47,601 nt of DNA from Acidimicrobiaceae bacterium. GTDB taxonomy: Bacteria > Actinomycetota > Acidimicrobiia > Acidimicrobiales > RAAP-2. The notes below the pieces were generated by a model. That model had not been told where the DNA came from and ran no database searches. It saw only the letters and a list, made by a program, of their open reading frames with translations. The DNA is taken from positions 50,535 through 98,135 of the forward strand of contig PKXJ01000026.1 in the NCBI GenBank assembly GCA_003132305.1, given 5' to 3'. The position numbers were made by a program, and so were the translations under genes. Below, piece by piece: positions 15,291-23,935 of the stretch (the stretch's first letter is position 1; each line of letters starts with the position of its first letter).

Positions 15291-17735
15291 TCGGTGTCGA
15301 CCAGGACGTCGCAAGAATCGATGGTGGACCGTGCTCGCGTCGTCGTCATCGGTGGCGGAATCGGAGGCTGCTCGATCCTGTACTGGCTTGCTCGTCTTGG
15401 ACTGAGCGACGCCGTCTTGGTGGAGCGCTCGCAACTGACCAGTGGTTCCACGTTTCACTCGGCCGGCTTGGTCGGTCAGCTGCGAGGCTCACTGAGTCTG
15501 ACTCGAATGATGATGAACTCCGTGGACCTCTACCGGTCCCTCGGTGCAGAAGTGGACCTCGAGACCGGCTGGCGAGAGGTGGGATCGCTGCGCTTGGCGT
15601 CCTCGAGCGAGCACATGGAAGAGCTGCAACGCCAGTCCGACTGGGCTGAGACCTTCGGTCTGCCCTTTCATCTCATTTCCGCACCTGAAGCGCAGGAGCG
15701 ATTCCCCGTGATGACGACCGAAGGCGTCTACGGCGCGGCGTATCTGCCAACCGACGGCTTCCTCGATCCGAGCCAAGTCACCCTGGCCCTGGCCAAGGGC
15801 GCTCGTCAACGCGGGGCGACGATCCTCACCGATACTCGGGTCAGTGCGCTTCGAGTCGAACGCGGTCGCGTGACCGGCGTCGAGACGAGCCGTGGTTTCA
15901 TTGAGTGCGAGGTCGTCGTGAACGCGGGGGGAATCTACGCCCACGAGATTGGACTCCTGGCGGGGGTGCACGTGCCGATTATTCCCATGGCTCACCAGTA
16001 CGTGATCACGAAGGACGCCGGTCTCCCTCGCGACATGCCGACCATGCGCGACCCTTCGCGCCTCGTGTACTACCGCGGTGAAAGCGGCGGCCTCGTCGCC
16101 GGCGGCTACGAACGCAATCCCTCGCCGTGGGGCCTCGGAGGAATCGCGAGCGACTTCAACAATCAACTCCTGAGCGAGGACTGGGACCGGTTCGCCGACA
16201 TCTACGAGGCGGCGACGCTGCGCGTGCCCGATCTCGCGAACGCGGAAATCGTGAAACTCATTAACGGCCCCGAGGCGTTCACGCCGGACGGTGAATTTAT
16301 TCTGGGCCCGACGGAGGTCGGTGGCTTTTGGGTAGCCGCCGGTTTTTGCGCTCACGGCATCGCGGGATCGGGCGGGATGGGTCAACTGATGGCCGAGTGG
16401 ATCATCAACGGCCAGCCGGGACTCGACACCTGGGAGATGGACTCGCGGCGCTTTGGTCCCCAGTACCGCAGTCGCGCCTACGCGCTCGAGCGGACCTACG
16501 AGGTGTACGCCACGTACTACGACGTGAAGTACCCGGGCCACGAACGCGAAGCGGGACGGCCCCTGCGCGTTCCCCCGGCCTACCCGCGACTGGAAGCACT
16601 CGGTGCGTCGTTTGGTGAGAAGGGCGGCTGGGAGCGCGTCAACTGGTTTGAGTCGAACGCGAAGGACGGTGACGAGTCGCTTCGCCCCGACGGGTGGGCC
16701 GGGCGGCTGTGGTCTGCGGCCATCGGCGCCGAGCATCTGGCCTGTCGCGAAAGTGCCGCTTTGTTCGACGAGACGTCGTTCTCCAAACTCGAAGTCCGGG
16801 GTCCGGGCGCGGCCGACTTTTTAGAGCGCCTCTGCGCCAATCGAGTCGCCAAAGCGCCGGGAACGATGACCTACACCCAGCTGTTGAACGCTCGCGGAGG
16901 GGTGGAGTGCGATCTCACGGTCACGAGGCTCGCCGAGGAGCGCTTTCGGCTCGTGACGGGCACGGCTTTTGGTAATCACGACCGCGCGTGGATCCAGTCG
17001 CAAGTGGGCGAGAACGATCGAGTATCCGTCGAGGACGTGACGTCGCAGTACGCGTGTTTCGCCCTGTGGGGTCCGCGCGCGCGAGAGATCCTCCAGGCCG
17101 TCACCGACACCGACTGTTCGCACGGGACCTTTGGCTACATGAGAGCTCGAGAGTTGAACGTGGGGGCCGCGCCGTGTCTGGCCCAACGCGTGACCTTCGT
17201 TGGCGAGCTCGGCTGGGAGATCTACTGTCCCTCGGAGTACGCGCTCGCGCTCTGGGACACGTTGATGGCGGCGGGTACGCCGCACGGACTGCGCCCCGGT
17301 GGTTACAAGGCCATTGAGTCACTTCGACTGGAGAAGGGATATCGCGTCTGGGGGAGCGACGTCACCTCGATCGACACGCCCTTTGAAGCGGGTCTCGGAT
17401 TCGCCGTGCGCATGGACAAGGGCGACTTCATTGGTCGCGCCGCTTTGGAAGCGGCCGGGGCGCCGACGCGCCGACTCGTCGGTCTCGTGCTCGACGATCC
17501 CCGCACGATTGCGCTCGGATCAGAGCCGGTGCGCGTCGACGGACGAGTCGTTGGGCGCGTCACGAGTGGGGGCTTTGGTTACAGCGTGGGACACTCCATT
17601 GCTTACGCGTACGTACCGGCCAACGACGTCGAAGAGGGCCGCCGCGTGGAAGTGGTGGTCTTCGGTCGAGCGGTGGGGGCTCGGGTGGCGACCGAACCCC
17701 TCTTCGATCCCACGAACGCGCGCGTTCGCAGTTAG
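15285..17735 (+). CDS. FAD-dependent oxidoreductase fused to GcvT domain (dimethylglycine/sarcosine dehydrogenase-like)
   Basis: The protein has about 816 residues in four parts. Residues 17-390 are a DAO-type FAD domain with dinucleotide motif VVVIGGGIGGCSILYWLARL and TSGSTFHSAGLVGQLR, in which His58 aligns with the covalent FAD-binding His of dimethylglycine/sarcosine dehydrogenases. A short FAO_M linker follows. The GCV_T folate-binding domain contains ECDLTVTRLAEERFRLVTG, and a GCV_T C-terminal barrel ends the protein. It would demethylate an N-methyl amino acid and pass formaldehyde to tetrahydrofolate. Several starts are possible: GTG 15285-15294 after GGGAGAG, or ATG 15321 four residues before the dinucleotide-binding strand. 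No glycine riboswitch was found upstream. Confidence 0.88.
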   Translation: MVSVSTRTSQESMVDRARVVVIGGGIGGCSILYWLARLGLSDAVLVERSQLTSGSTFHSAGLVGQLRGSLSLTRMMMNSVDLYRSLGAEVDLETGWREVGSLRLASSSEHMEELQRQSDWAETFGLPFHLISAPEAQERFPVMTTEGVYGAAYLPTDGFLDPSQVTLALAKGARQRGATILTDTRVSALRVERGRVTGVETSRGFIECEVVVNAGGIYAHEIGLLAGVHVPIIPMAHQYVITKDAGLPRDMPTMRDPSRLVYYRGESGGLVAGGYERNPSPWGLGGIASDFNNQLLSEDWDRFADIYEAATLRVPDLANAEIVKLINGPEAFTPDGEFILGPTEVGGFWVAAGFCAHGIAGSGGMGQLMAEWIINGQPGLDTWEMDSRRFGPQYRSRAYALERTYEVYATYYDVKYPGHEREAGRPLRVPPAYPRLEALGASFGEKGGWERVNWFESNAKDGDESLRPDGWAGRLWSAAIGAEHLACRESAALFDETSFSKLEVRGPGAADFLERLCANRVAKAPGTMTYTQLLNARGGVECDLTVTRLAEERFRLVTGTAFGNHDRAWIQSQVGENDRVSVEDVTSQYACFALWGPRAREILQAVTDTDCSHGTFGYMRARELNVGAAPCLAQRVTFVGELGWEIYCPSEYALALWDTLMAAGTPHGLRPGGYKAIESLRLEKGYRVWGSDVTSIDTPFEAGLGFAVRMDKGDFIGRAALEAAGAPTRRLVGLVLDDPRTIALGSEPVRVDGRVVGRVTSGGFGYSVGHSIAYAYVPANDVEEGRRVEVVVFGRAVGARVATEPLFDPTNARVRS

Positions 17736-17762
17736 TCGAGACCGCCGCCAAGATCGGGGTGA

Positions 17763-18659
17763 CTAGTTGGTCAACTGCGAAGCCCGGTGCAGCGTCTCTT
17801 CGAAATCCATCGCGTCAAGCAGTGCTCGGTAGCGCTCGCCGCGCTCCTGGCAGTACGCGGCGAAGTCGACGTCGAGCTTGGACACCGCGAGTTGCACTAC
17901 GCCCCACATTGTTTCGCGCAGTGCCGAGATCATCTTCATCAACGCAAGAACGGCTACTAACGAAGCGCCGCAGTTCCCGAAGTAGTGCTTGAGAAGGATC
18001 TCGTCCGACGCCGCAGGGAGTTCGTGGTTGAGGGAGAAGTTGGCGAGGTCGAAGAAGGCATCGCCCATGCCGGCGTACTCCCAGTCGAGTATGCGGATCT
18101 CGCCGTCGTAGAGGAGATTGCCGTTGAGAAGATCGTTGTGGCAAAAAGCCGTCGGCGCGAAAGCGCGCACCGCACTAATCCGATCCAGTACTGAACTAGC
18201 GGCTGGGTAGTCAAAGGGTTCCACCACGTCTCGCGTAACGGCGATCTCGTGATAACTGCGAATAACGGAAAAAGGATTGAACTCCATTCCAATGGATCCG
18301 GCACGGTGAAGTCGCCGCAGCGTCTTCACGAATTCACCCAACATCGGTTCGCTGGCCAGCTCGGAGGGAGGGATCGGGCGTCCGGCCACGAAGCGGGTGA
18401 CCATCCAACTTTTGGTCTCAGAGTTGGTCAGTACTTCGGGGGCGATTCCAATTGATGAAGCCAAGTGGTGGGCCGCCGTTTCATGACGCCGATCGATGCC
18501 GAGCAACTCCGTGTTTTCCCCGGAGATTCGTAACACCACCCGTTCATCTCCGAGGTCAACCAAGAAGTTAGCGTTGGTGATGCCACCGTGCAGTGGTTCG
18601 ACCCGTACTTTACGGCCGGGCCAGAGCTCAACAATCAGCTGGTCGACGTCACTGCTCAT
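17763..18659 (-). CDS. Choline kinase / aminoglycoside phosphotransferase-family kinase
   Basis: The 298-residue protein-kinase-like fold has the N-lobe glycine-rich region PLHGGITNANFLVDLGDE, the catalytic loop FCHNDLLNGNLL (Asp base) and the metal-binding ILDWEYAGMGDAFFDLANFS. HNDLxxxN with DWEYAG is the choline/ethanolamine kinase signature, so choline or a related amino alcohol is the likely substrate. I start at ATG 18659 (MSSDVDQL); an in-frame codon at 18716 would add an improbable basic leader. It converges on the dimethylglycine dehydrogenase-like gene 28 bases away. Both could belong to choline/methylamine metabolism, but they are on opposite strands, so this is only suggestive. Confidence 0.85.
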   Translation of the reverse strand: MSSDVDQLIVELWPGRKVRVEPLHGGITNANFLVDLGDERVVLRISGENTELLGIDRRHETAAHHLASSIGIAPEVLTNSETKSWMVTRFVAGRPIPPSELASEPMLGEFVKTLRRLHRAGSIGMEFNPFSVIRSYHEIAVTRDVVEPFDYPAASSVLDRISAVRAFAPTAFCHNDLLNGNLLYDGEIRILDWEYAGMGDAFFDLANFSLNHELPAASDEILLKHYFGNCGASLVAVLALMKMISALRETMWGVVQLAVSKLDVDFAAYCQERGERYRALLDAMDFEETLHRASQLTN

Positions 18660-18849
18660 TTGCTGATGGTACTTCGTTGGCCGTCTTTTTAGCCTTGGCA
18701 CCGAGGAAGGACGCAAGGCGTATTAGCTCGCACGACGTCGCCTTTTGGGAGGGACCTTCACGTAAGGCGAAGAGTGAAGGCTCTGCGAAGTGAAGTTCAA
18801 CGAACAGAAACTGCAGACAACGTCGTAACGTTCGAAGACTTGAGGAGAA

Positions 18850-19560
18850 CTACACCGTCACGCGACAGGCGTCGTCGCCGAGTGCCTTCGAGGTCAAGGT
18901 CACCGTCGTGCGCTCAGCGCCAAGACCTTCCAGCATGCCGGCGATGAGTCCGCGATCAACGGCACAGAGCACGGGATGGTGCTGAGCGGCCGAGCCGAAG
19001 GGACAGTTGTCCGACACGACCGAGCTCGTGAATTCATTTTCCTCGGCGCGCGCGTTAAAGCCGTGCGCCGTTAAGAGTCCCGCGATAGTGATCATGGCCG
19101 TCTTCACCGAGCGCGTGGAGTCGCTCGACCCCACGGCCTCGACGAGTGTTCGACCATATTCGATCCCCACATCGTGCGCCATGGCTTCTGAGGCGTCGGG
19201 GCCAAGTCGCTCCAGCGCCATCTCTAAGAGTGCGACCAACAGCGCGTCGCGGCGAACGGACCCCTCCATCATCACGGACTCGTCCAAAGCCCGGTAACCC
19301 TTCGCGGGACGACCGACGGTCGTTTTTGGCACGTTGTCGAAGGTGACGTAGCCGCCCTCGGTCAGGCGCTCCAGATGGTGGCGTACGACGTTGGCGTGCA
19401 CTTCACAGTGCAGGGCCAACTCACCGGCCGTCGCGCCGGGGTTGTCGCGAAGGTAGAAGTACACCTTGCGACGAGTGCTGTCGCCAAAGGAGTGCGTGAG
19501 GCTGGTGACGGTGGCAGTAAAGAGTGCCGGGTCGAGGTCGTTCTCGTTGGACGTGGTCAC
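18850..19560 (-). CDS. SufR-like winged-helix regulator with C-terminal cysteines
   Basis: The 236-residue protein has an N-terminal winged helix: DSTRRKVYFYLRDNPGATAG, LALHCEVHANVVRHHLERLTEGG, then the wing TTVGRPAKGYRAL. The C-terminal half has the spaced cysteine pattern DNCPFG, HPVLCAVDRG and DDACRV that is shared with SufR, the Fe-S-sensing repressor of suf genes in cyanobacteria and mycobacteria. The family assignment is by pattern. The start is GTG 19560. It is divergent from mrp/apbC, an Fe-S carrier gene, 69 bases away. That supports a role in Fe-S homeostasis; no other suf gene is in the window. Confidence 0.75.
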   Translation of the reverse strand: MTTSNENDLDPALFTATVTSLTHSFGDSTRRKVYFYLRDNPGATAGELALHCEVHANVVRHHLERLTEGGYVTFDNVPKTTVGRPAKGYRALDESVMMEGSVRRDALLVALLEMALERLGPDASEAMAHDVGIEYGRTLVEAVGSSDSTRSVKTAMITIAGLLTAHGFNARAEENEFTSSVVSDNCPFGSAAQHHPVLCAVDRGLIAGMLEGLGAERTTVTLTSKALGDDACRVTV

Positions 19561-19629
19561 GAGGAAAAGTTTACGGGTGAAGCGGCCAAGAGCGACGGTA
19601 ATCTCAAAGAGCCCATCTAAAGGACTCTC

Positions 19630-20742
19630 TTGACGCCTGACCCCCTACTTCGTCGTGATCTTGCCGCGATTCGTGAACCCCAGCTGGTACGCACCCTGGC
19701 CGAACTGGGCTTTCTCGGTGACGTCGACGACAGGGGCGCCACGGTTCGCGTCGAGCTCGTACTGCCGGTAACGAACTGGCCGCACCTCGAGACGTTGCGC
19801 GACGCCGTTCTCGAACGAGCACCCGGGGCGCAGGTTGTGGTGCGAACAATGAACGACGGCGAACGCCTGGCACTGCGTAACTTTTTACGCGGCGCGATGA
19901 CGACCGACGCCGGCCCAGGCGAACACGACCACGGCGCCGCCGCGCCGCGCTTTCTCGACAAACTCTCCAAGACTCGGGTGCTCGGCATCTCGTCGGGCAA
20001 GGGCGGCGTCGGAAAATCGTCGGTCACGGTGAACCTCGCCATAGCGCTGGCGCAAGCGGGCCACTCGGTCGGTGTGCTCGACGCCGACGTGTACGGCTTC
20101 TCGCTGCCCAAGATGCTCGGCGCGACGAACGATCCCATCGTGCTCGGCGACACGGTGATTCCAACCTTGGTGCACGGCGTGCGCTGTCTATCGATGGGCT
20201 ACTTCGTCGATGACGCGCAGCCCGTGATCTGGCGCGGTCCCATGTTGCATAAGGCCATCGAGCAGCTCGTCACCGAAGCCTGGTGGGACGAGCCGGACTT
20301 CTTGTTGATTGACATGCCCCCCGGTACGGGCGACGTCGCGCTGACGCTGTCCGAAATCCTGCCGCGCATCGAGATGTACGTGGTGACGACGCCGCAGGCG
20401 GCCGCCCAGCGCGTCGCGCAACGTTCGGCCTACGCTGCGCGAAAGCTCAAGCTCTCGGTGCGAGGCGTCATTGAGAACATGAGTTGGTTCACCGGTGACG
20501 ACGGCAAGCGCTACGAAATCTTTGGCGCGGGCGGAGGAGAACAGTTGGCCCGCGAACTGGGCATCACGTTGCTCGCCCAGATCCCCCTCGAGTCCGCGGT
20601 GCGAAAAGGGGGAGACCTCGGTGAACCCGTCGTCGTTACTGATCGCGAGAGTGGAGCCGCGAAGGCCTTTATCGAACTCGCGTCGCGCGTCGCGCAGCAG
20701 GGTCCTTCGCGGGTCTATCGTCAAGAACTCAAGTTGGTGTAG
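19630..20742 (+). CDS. mrp: Mrp/ApbC-family Fe-S cluster carrier P-loop ATPase
   Basis: The 370-residue protein has a degenerate N-terminal MIP18/DUF59-like domain (residues 1-90), then the deviant Walker A of the ParA/MinD group, SSGKGGVGKSS (residues 121-131). FLLIDMPPGTGDVALTL, the Mrp signature, and ENMSWF follow. The CxxC motif that usually follows ENMSxF in ApbC is absent: the sequence there is TGDDGKRYEIFGAGGGE. Cluster binding, if any, must use other residues. The protein transfers Fe-S clusters in the cytosol. The start is TTG 19630 with AAAGGA upstream. It is divergent from the SufR-like gene. Confidence 0.9.
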   Translation: MTPDPLLRRDLAAIREPQLVRTLAELGFLGDVDDRGATVRVELVLPVTNWPHLETLRDAVLERAPGAQVVVRTMNDGERLALRNFLRGAMTTDAGPGEHDHGAAAPRFLDKLSKTRVLGISSGKGGVGKSSVTVNLAIALAQAGHSVGVLDADVYGFSLPKMLGATNDPIVLGDTVIPTLVHGVRCLSMGYFVDDAQPVIWRGPMLHKAIEQLVTEAWWDEPDFLLIDMPPGTGDVALTLSEILPRIEMYVVTTPQAAAQRVAQRSAYAARKLKLSVRGVIENMSWFTGDDGKRYEIFGAGGGEQLARELGITLLAQIPLESAVRKGGDLGEPVVVTDRESGAAKAFIELASRVAQQGPSRVYRQELKLV

Positions 20743-20760
20743 TGACGACGAGGGGGAACC

Positions 20761-21606
20761 ATGGAGCTAGACGGTAAGACCGCGGTCATCACGGGCGGCG
20801 CGAGCGGCATTGGACTGGCGACCGCCAAGAAGTTCGCCGCCTCCAACGTCAACCTCGTCCTCGGTGACATCGAAGAGGCCCCGCTGAGAAAAGCCGTCAA
20901 CGACCTTCGCTCCGACGGCGCCCACGTCATTGGCGTGGCGGCGGACGTGACGCTAGAAGACGACGTCATCGCCCTTCGAGAGGCCGCGCTGAAGGAGTTC
21001 GGTGGCGCGCACCTGGTCTTCAACAACGCCGGCGTGGCGGCCGGGGCGACCATCGGAACGCCGACGAAGGTGTGGAAGTGGGTGCTCGACGTCGATCTGT
21101 ACGGCGTCATTTACGGCATCAACGCCTTCGTGCCGCTCTTCTTAGAGCAGAACGAGGGTCACGTGGTGAACACCGCCTCGCTGGCCGGTCTGGGGGGCGC
21201 GCCGGGCATGGGACCCTACTGCGCGGCCAAGTTCGCGGTCGTCGGACTTTCGGAGTCGCTCTTTCAAGAGTTGTTGCTGAGTGGCTCCAAGGTCGGGGTG
21301 TCGGTGCTCTGTCCGGGTTTCGTTCGAACGAGGATCCACGAATCGAGTCGCAACATGCCGCGTGAACTCGTGAGCTACCTCGAAGATCCGACCGCCCGGC
21401 TGATCGCCGACGTGGCGAGCGAGGCGGTGAACGCCGGCATCGACCCGGCCGACGTCGCCGCGTTGGTCGAAAACGCCGTGACGACGAATAAGTTCTGGAT
21501 CCTGCCGCACGAACGCTCCGCCCTTCGCACCACGGAACTTCGCCTCGACTGGATGCGCGGCGGCGCGCCGATGAGCTTCGACCTCATGGGCGCGACGAAG
21601 CCCTAA
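20761..21606 (+). CDS. Short-chain dehydrogenase/reductase
   Basis: The 281-residue classical SDR has the cofactor motif TGGASGIGLATA (about residues 11-22), the NNAG motif in VFNNAGVAAG, catalytic Ser in NTASLAG and the YCAAK active-site pair. The Asp at the end of the second strand (LVLGDI) predicts NAD(H) preference. A C-terminal extension of about 40 residues (TTNKFWILPHERSALRTTEL and beyond) is common in actinobacterial alcohol/steroid-type SDRs. The substrate is unknown. It starts 18 bases after mrp with a GAGGGGGAA ribosome binding site, so it may share its transcript. Its stop overlaps the convergent dGTPase stop by four bases (CTAA). Confidence 0.9.
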   Translation: MELDGKTAVITGGASGIGLATAKKFAASNVNLVLGDIEEAPLRKAVNDLRSDGAHVIGVAADVTLEDDVIALREAALKEFGGAHLVFNNAGVAAGATIGTPTKVWKWVLDVDLYGVIYGINAFVPLFLEQNEGHVVNTASLAGLGGAPGMGPYCAAKFAVVGLSESLFQELLLSGSKVGVSVLCPGFVRTRIHESSRNMPRELVSYLEDPTARLIADVASEAVNAGIDPADVAALVENAVTTNKFWILPHERSALRTTELRLDWMRGGAPMSFDLMGATKP

Positions 21607-22766
21607 CGGTCGATGCCGCTCGGCAGCTGCTCGGTGGTCCAATCGAGGTGGATGACGGCGCTCTGACAGGCGTAGCGATCGGTCATGCCCGCTACGTACG
21701 CCACAGCTTCGTGAAGGGCCTGGGCCGCGTTCTCAACGTCGCCGCCGCGCGCGGCGACGTCGGGGATCAACGCTGGATTCGCGCTGTAGAAGTTGACGAG
21801 CGCGCGCAACATCTCCACGACCGACGTTGCCTGTTGGCGTGACGCCGCGCGCAGGTAGATCGCTTCGTAGTTAAAGGCGCGAAAGGCGGCGAGGGCTTGG
21901 GCGTGAAAAGCGTCCATGCCGATGACGCCCGTGGCGTGCACGGTATGGATCATCGCGTTGATGAAAGCGCCGAGTTGTTCACGTCGGCGCACTCCGCAGC
22001 GTTCGCGAACAACGGCTGGCAGCGCTTCGACGTGAACGATACCGACCGCAACGGCGTCTTCGAAGTCGTGACAGACGTAGGCCACGCGATCGGCCCAGGA
22101 CACAACTTCGCCCTCGGGCGTGCTCGGCGCGGGCCGCGACCACGAGTGGTTTCGAATGCCGTCGAGCGTTTCGACACAGAGATTGAGAGCCAGGAGCGAC
22201 ACGTCCGCGCCCCAGGTGGCGTGATCGAAGCCCCCCTCGACGAAGGGATCGAGCGCTCCTTCGCTGGCGTGGCCGCCGGGTCCGTGTCCGCAGTCGTGGC
22301 CGAGCGCGATCGCCTCAGTGAGAGCGACGTTTAGTCCGAGCGGGCGAGCGATACCGGTCGCGACTTGGGCGACTTCGAGCGCGTGCGTAAGACGCGTCCG
22401 CGTGTGGTCGTCGGGAAAGATAAAGACTTGGGTCTTGCCGGCGAGCCGGCGAAAAGCACTCGAGTGCAAGATTCGGTCGCGATCGCGCTCGAAGCAGGTA
22501 CGAAACTCGTCCGGCTCTTCTTCGTTGACGCGATTGCCGCCCCCTTCGCTTCTCGTGGCACCCGTCGCCATGAGCGCGTCCAAGAGCTCCTCGCGTTGGT
22601 GTAGCGAGCCGGCGAGAGACGGCTGGCCATCGACGAGTACCGCGATGGCCGTCTTCGAGTCTTCGTGCGCAACGGTCACGTCGTCGCTCGCGCCTTCGTA
22701 GCCGCCCATCGTCGCGGCCCAACGACGGGCGCGCTCGGAGATGGGTTCATCGCTCACGTCTCTCAT
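21603..22766 (-). CDS. dgt: Deoxyguanosinetriphosphate triphosphohydrolase-like HD protein
   Basis: The 387-residue protein has the dGTPase pattern: RDRDRILHSSAFRRLAGKTQ, TRLTHALEVAQVA (first His), GHDCGHGPGGHASE (the HD pair) and SWADRVAYVCHDFEDAV (last Asp). The enzyme hydrolyses dNTPs to deoxynucleosides and triphosphate, limiting the pool for replication. The N-terminal 70 residues before EEEPDEFRT are longer than in short bacterial homologues and are probably disordered. In many actinobacteria dgt lies near dnaG; dnaG is not seen here. ATG 22766 has GAGGCA upstream. Confidence 0.9.
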   Translation of the reverse strand: MRDVSDEPISERARRWAATMGGYEGASDDVTVAHEDSKTAIAVLVDGQPSLAGSLHQREELLDALMATGATRSEGGGNRVNEEEPDEFRTCFERDRDRILHSSAFRRLAGKTQVFIFPDDHTRTRLTHALEVAQVATGIARPLGLNVALTEAIALGHDCGHGPGGHASEGALDPFVEGGFDHATWGADVSLLALNLCVETLDGIRNHSWSRPAPSTPEGEVVSWADRVAYVCHDFEDAVAVGIVHVEALPAVVRERCGVRRREQLGAFINAMIHTVHATGVIGMDAFHAQALAAFRAFNYEAIYLRAASRQQATSVVEMLRALVNFYSANPALIPDVAARGGDVENAAQALHEAVAYVAGMTDRYACQSAVIHLDWTTEQLPSGIDR

Positions 22767-22819
22767 CTTGCCTCAGCGCCGTAACATGGGTTGAGTCATC
22801 AACGTTTTAGAGGAGTCTC

Positions 22820-23053
22820 ATGGACATTCGAATTGGCATCGTGCAGTCAATGAAGGAGATTGACGTCGAACTCCCCACTGACGCCGATCGCGACAAAATC
22901 ATGAAAGAGATCGAAGCAGCCCTCAGTAGCGAAAAGACCCTCTGGCTCACCGATCGCAAAGGTCGCCGCGTGGGCATCCCCGCGAGCCGGATTGCGTACG
23001 TGGAGCTCGGCACGCCCGCGAGCGACCGGGTCGTGGGATTCGGCGCGGCCTAA
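22820..23053 (+). CDS. DUF3107 family protein
   Basis: The 77-residue protein opens MDIRIGIVQSMKEIDVELPT and contains LTDRKGRRVGIPASRIAYVELG, the signature of the actinobacterial DUF3107 family. The predicted fold is a small alpha/beta domain. It is widely conserved in actinobacteria but has no assigned function that I can state. A strong GAGGAG ribosome binding site precedes the ATG. It is followed seven bases later by a PHP-family phosphatase gene, with which it is probably co-transcribed. Confidence 0.9.
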   Translation: MDIRIGIVQSMKEIDVELPTDADRDKIMKEIEAALSSEKTLWLTDRKGRRVGIPASRIAYVELGTPASDRVVGFGAA

Positions 23054-23059
23054 CACTTC

Positions 23060-23935
23060 GTGATTGACTACCACCTGCACCTCTGGCCTCACTCGGAGTC
23101 TTCGGTGTGGTTTCGCCTCGACCAGATCGCCGAGTACTGCGACGAAGCGGCTCGCCACGGCGTCCATGAACTCGCCCTCACCGAGCACTCGCACCGCTTC
23201 GTCGACGTGGCTTCGCTGATCGGTCCGTTCTGGCAGCGTTTCGGGCACGAGCCCACCAGTCGAACGATGGCCGAGTACTGGGACTTTCACGCGCGTAACT
23301 CGCTCGACGAGTACGTGGCGCTCGCGCAGTTGGCCAAAGACGAGGGTCTGCCCGTAAAAATCGGTCTCGAAGTGGACTACTACAAGGACCAGATGGACGT
23401 CGTGTCGGAACTCCTCGCGCAGTATCCCTTCGACGTTCTGATTGGTTCGGTGCACTGGCTCGGCACGTGGCACCTCGACGACTACGAAAGCGAGGTCGAC
23501 CTCAATGAGTGGCGAGTGCGCGACGTCGATCAGTGTTGGAAAGACTACGCAACCGCGATCGATGAACTCTGCGGAGCCAACGCTGTTGACGTCCTCGCGC
23601 ACCCCGATCTGATAAAAGTTGCGGGTTTCTACGCGAAGAGTCCCGGTGAGTACTGGGACGCGATGGCCGAGTCGGCGGCGAACGCGGACGTCTCGCTCGA
23701 ATGTTCCTCGGCCGGCTGGTCCAAGCCCGTCGCCGAGCAGTATCCGGCTGAGGGGTTCCTCGACCGACTCGTGGCGAAGGGCGTGACCTTCACCACGGCC
23801 TCGGATGCCCACGGCCTTGAACGCGTCGGTGAGCGAGCGAACGACCTCGCGATGCTCCTCGAGACGCGCGGCGTTCACGAGGTCGCTTCGTACACCGCTC
23901 GCCAACGTCAGATGATTCCTCTAAGAGTGAGTTAG
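23060..23935 (+). CDS. PHP-domain phosphatase, histidinol-phosphatase-like (HisK type)
   Basis: The 291-residue protein has PHP metal-binding motifs in order: YHLHLWPHSE, LALTEHSHRF, the glutamate region IGLEVDYYKD, IGSVHWLG, VLAHPDL and SDAHGLERVG. This layout is that of the PHP-type histidinol phosphatase (trinuclear metal site). The physiological substrate could be histidinol phosphate or another phosphomonoester, since no other his gene is here. The start is GTG 23060. The stop overlaps the GTG of the histidine kinase by one base, so the genes are translationally coupled. Confidence 0.85.
   Translation: MIDYHLHLWPHSESSVWFRLDQIAEYCDEAARHGVHELALTEHSHRFVDVASLIGPFWQRFGHEPTSRTMAEYWDFHARNSLDEYVALAQLAKDEGLPVKIGLEVDYYKDQMDVVSELLAQYPFDVLIGSVHWLGTWHLDDYESEVDLNEWRVRDVDQCWKDYATAIDELCGANAVDVLAHPDLIKVAGFYAKSPGEYWDAMAESAANADVSLECSSAGWSKPVAEQYPAEGFLDRLVAKGVTFTTASDAHGLERVGERANDLAMLLETRGVHEVASYTARQRQMIPLRVS

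Noticed and set aside
15489-16736. A 415-codon minus-strand frame inside the oxidoreductase gene
   Set aside because: Antisense shadow of a gene with clear FAD and GCV_T motifs.
22847-23905. A 352-codon minus-strand frame opposite DUF3107 and the PHP phosphatase
   Set aside because: Antisense shadow. Both plus-strand genes show family signatures and ribosome binding sites or coupling.
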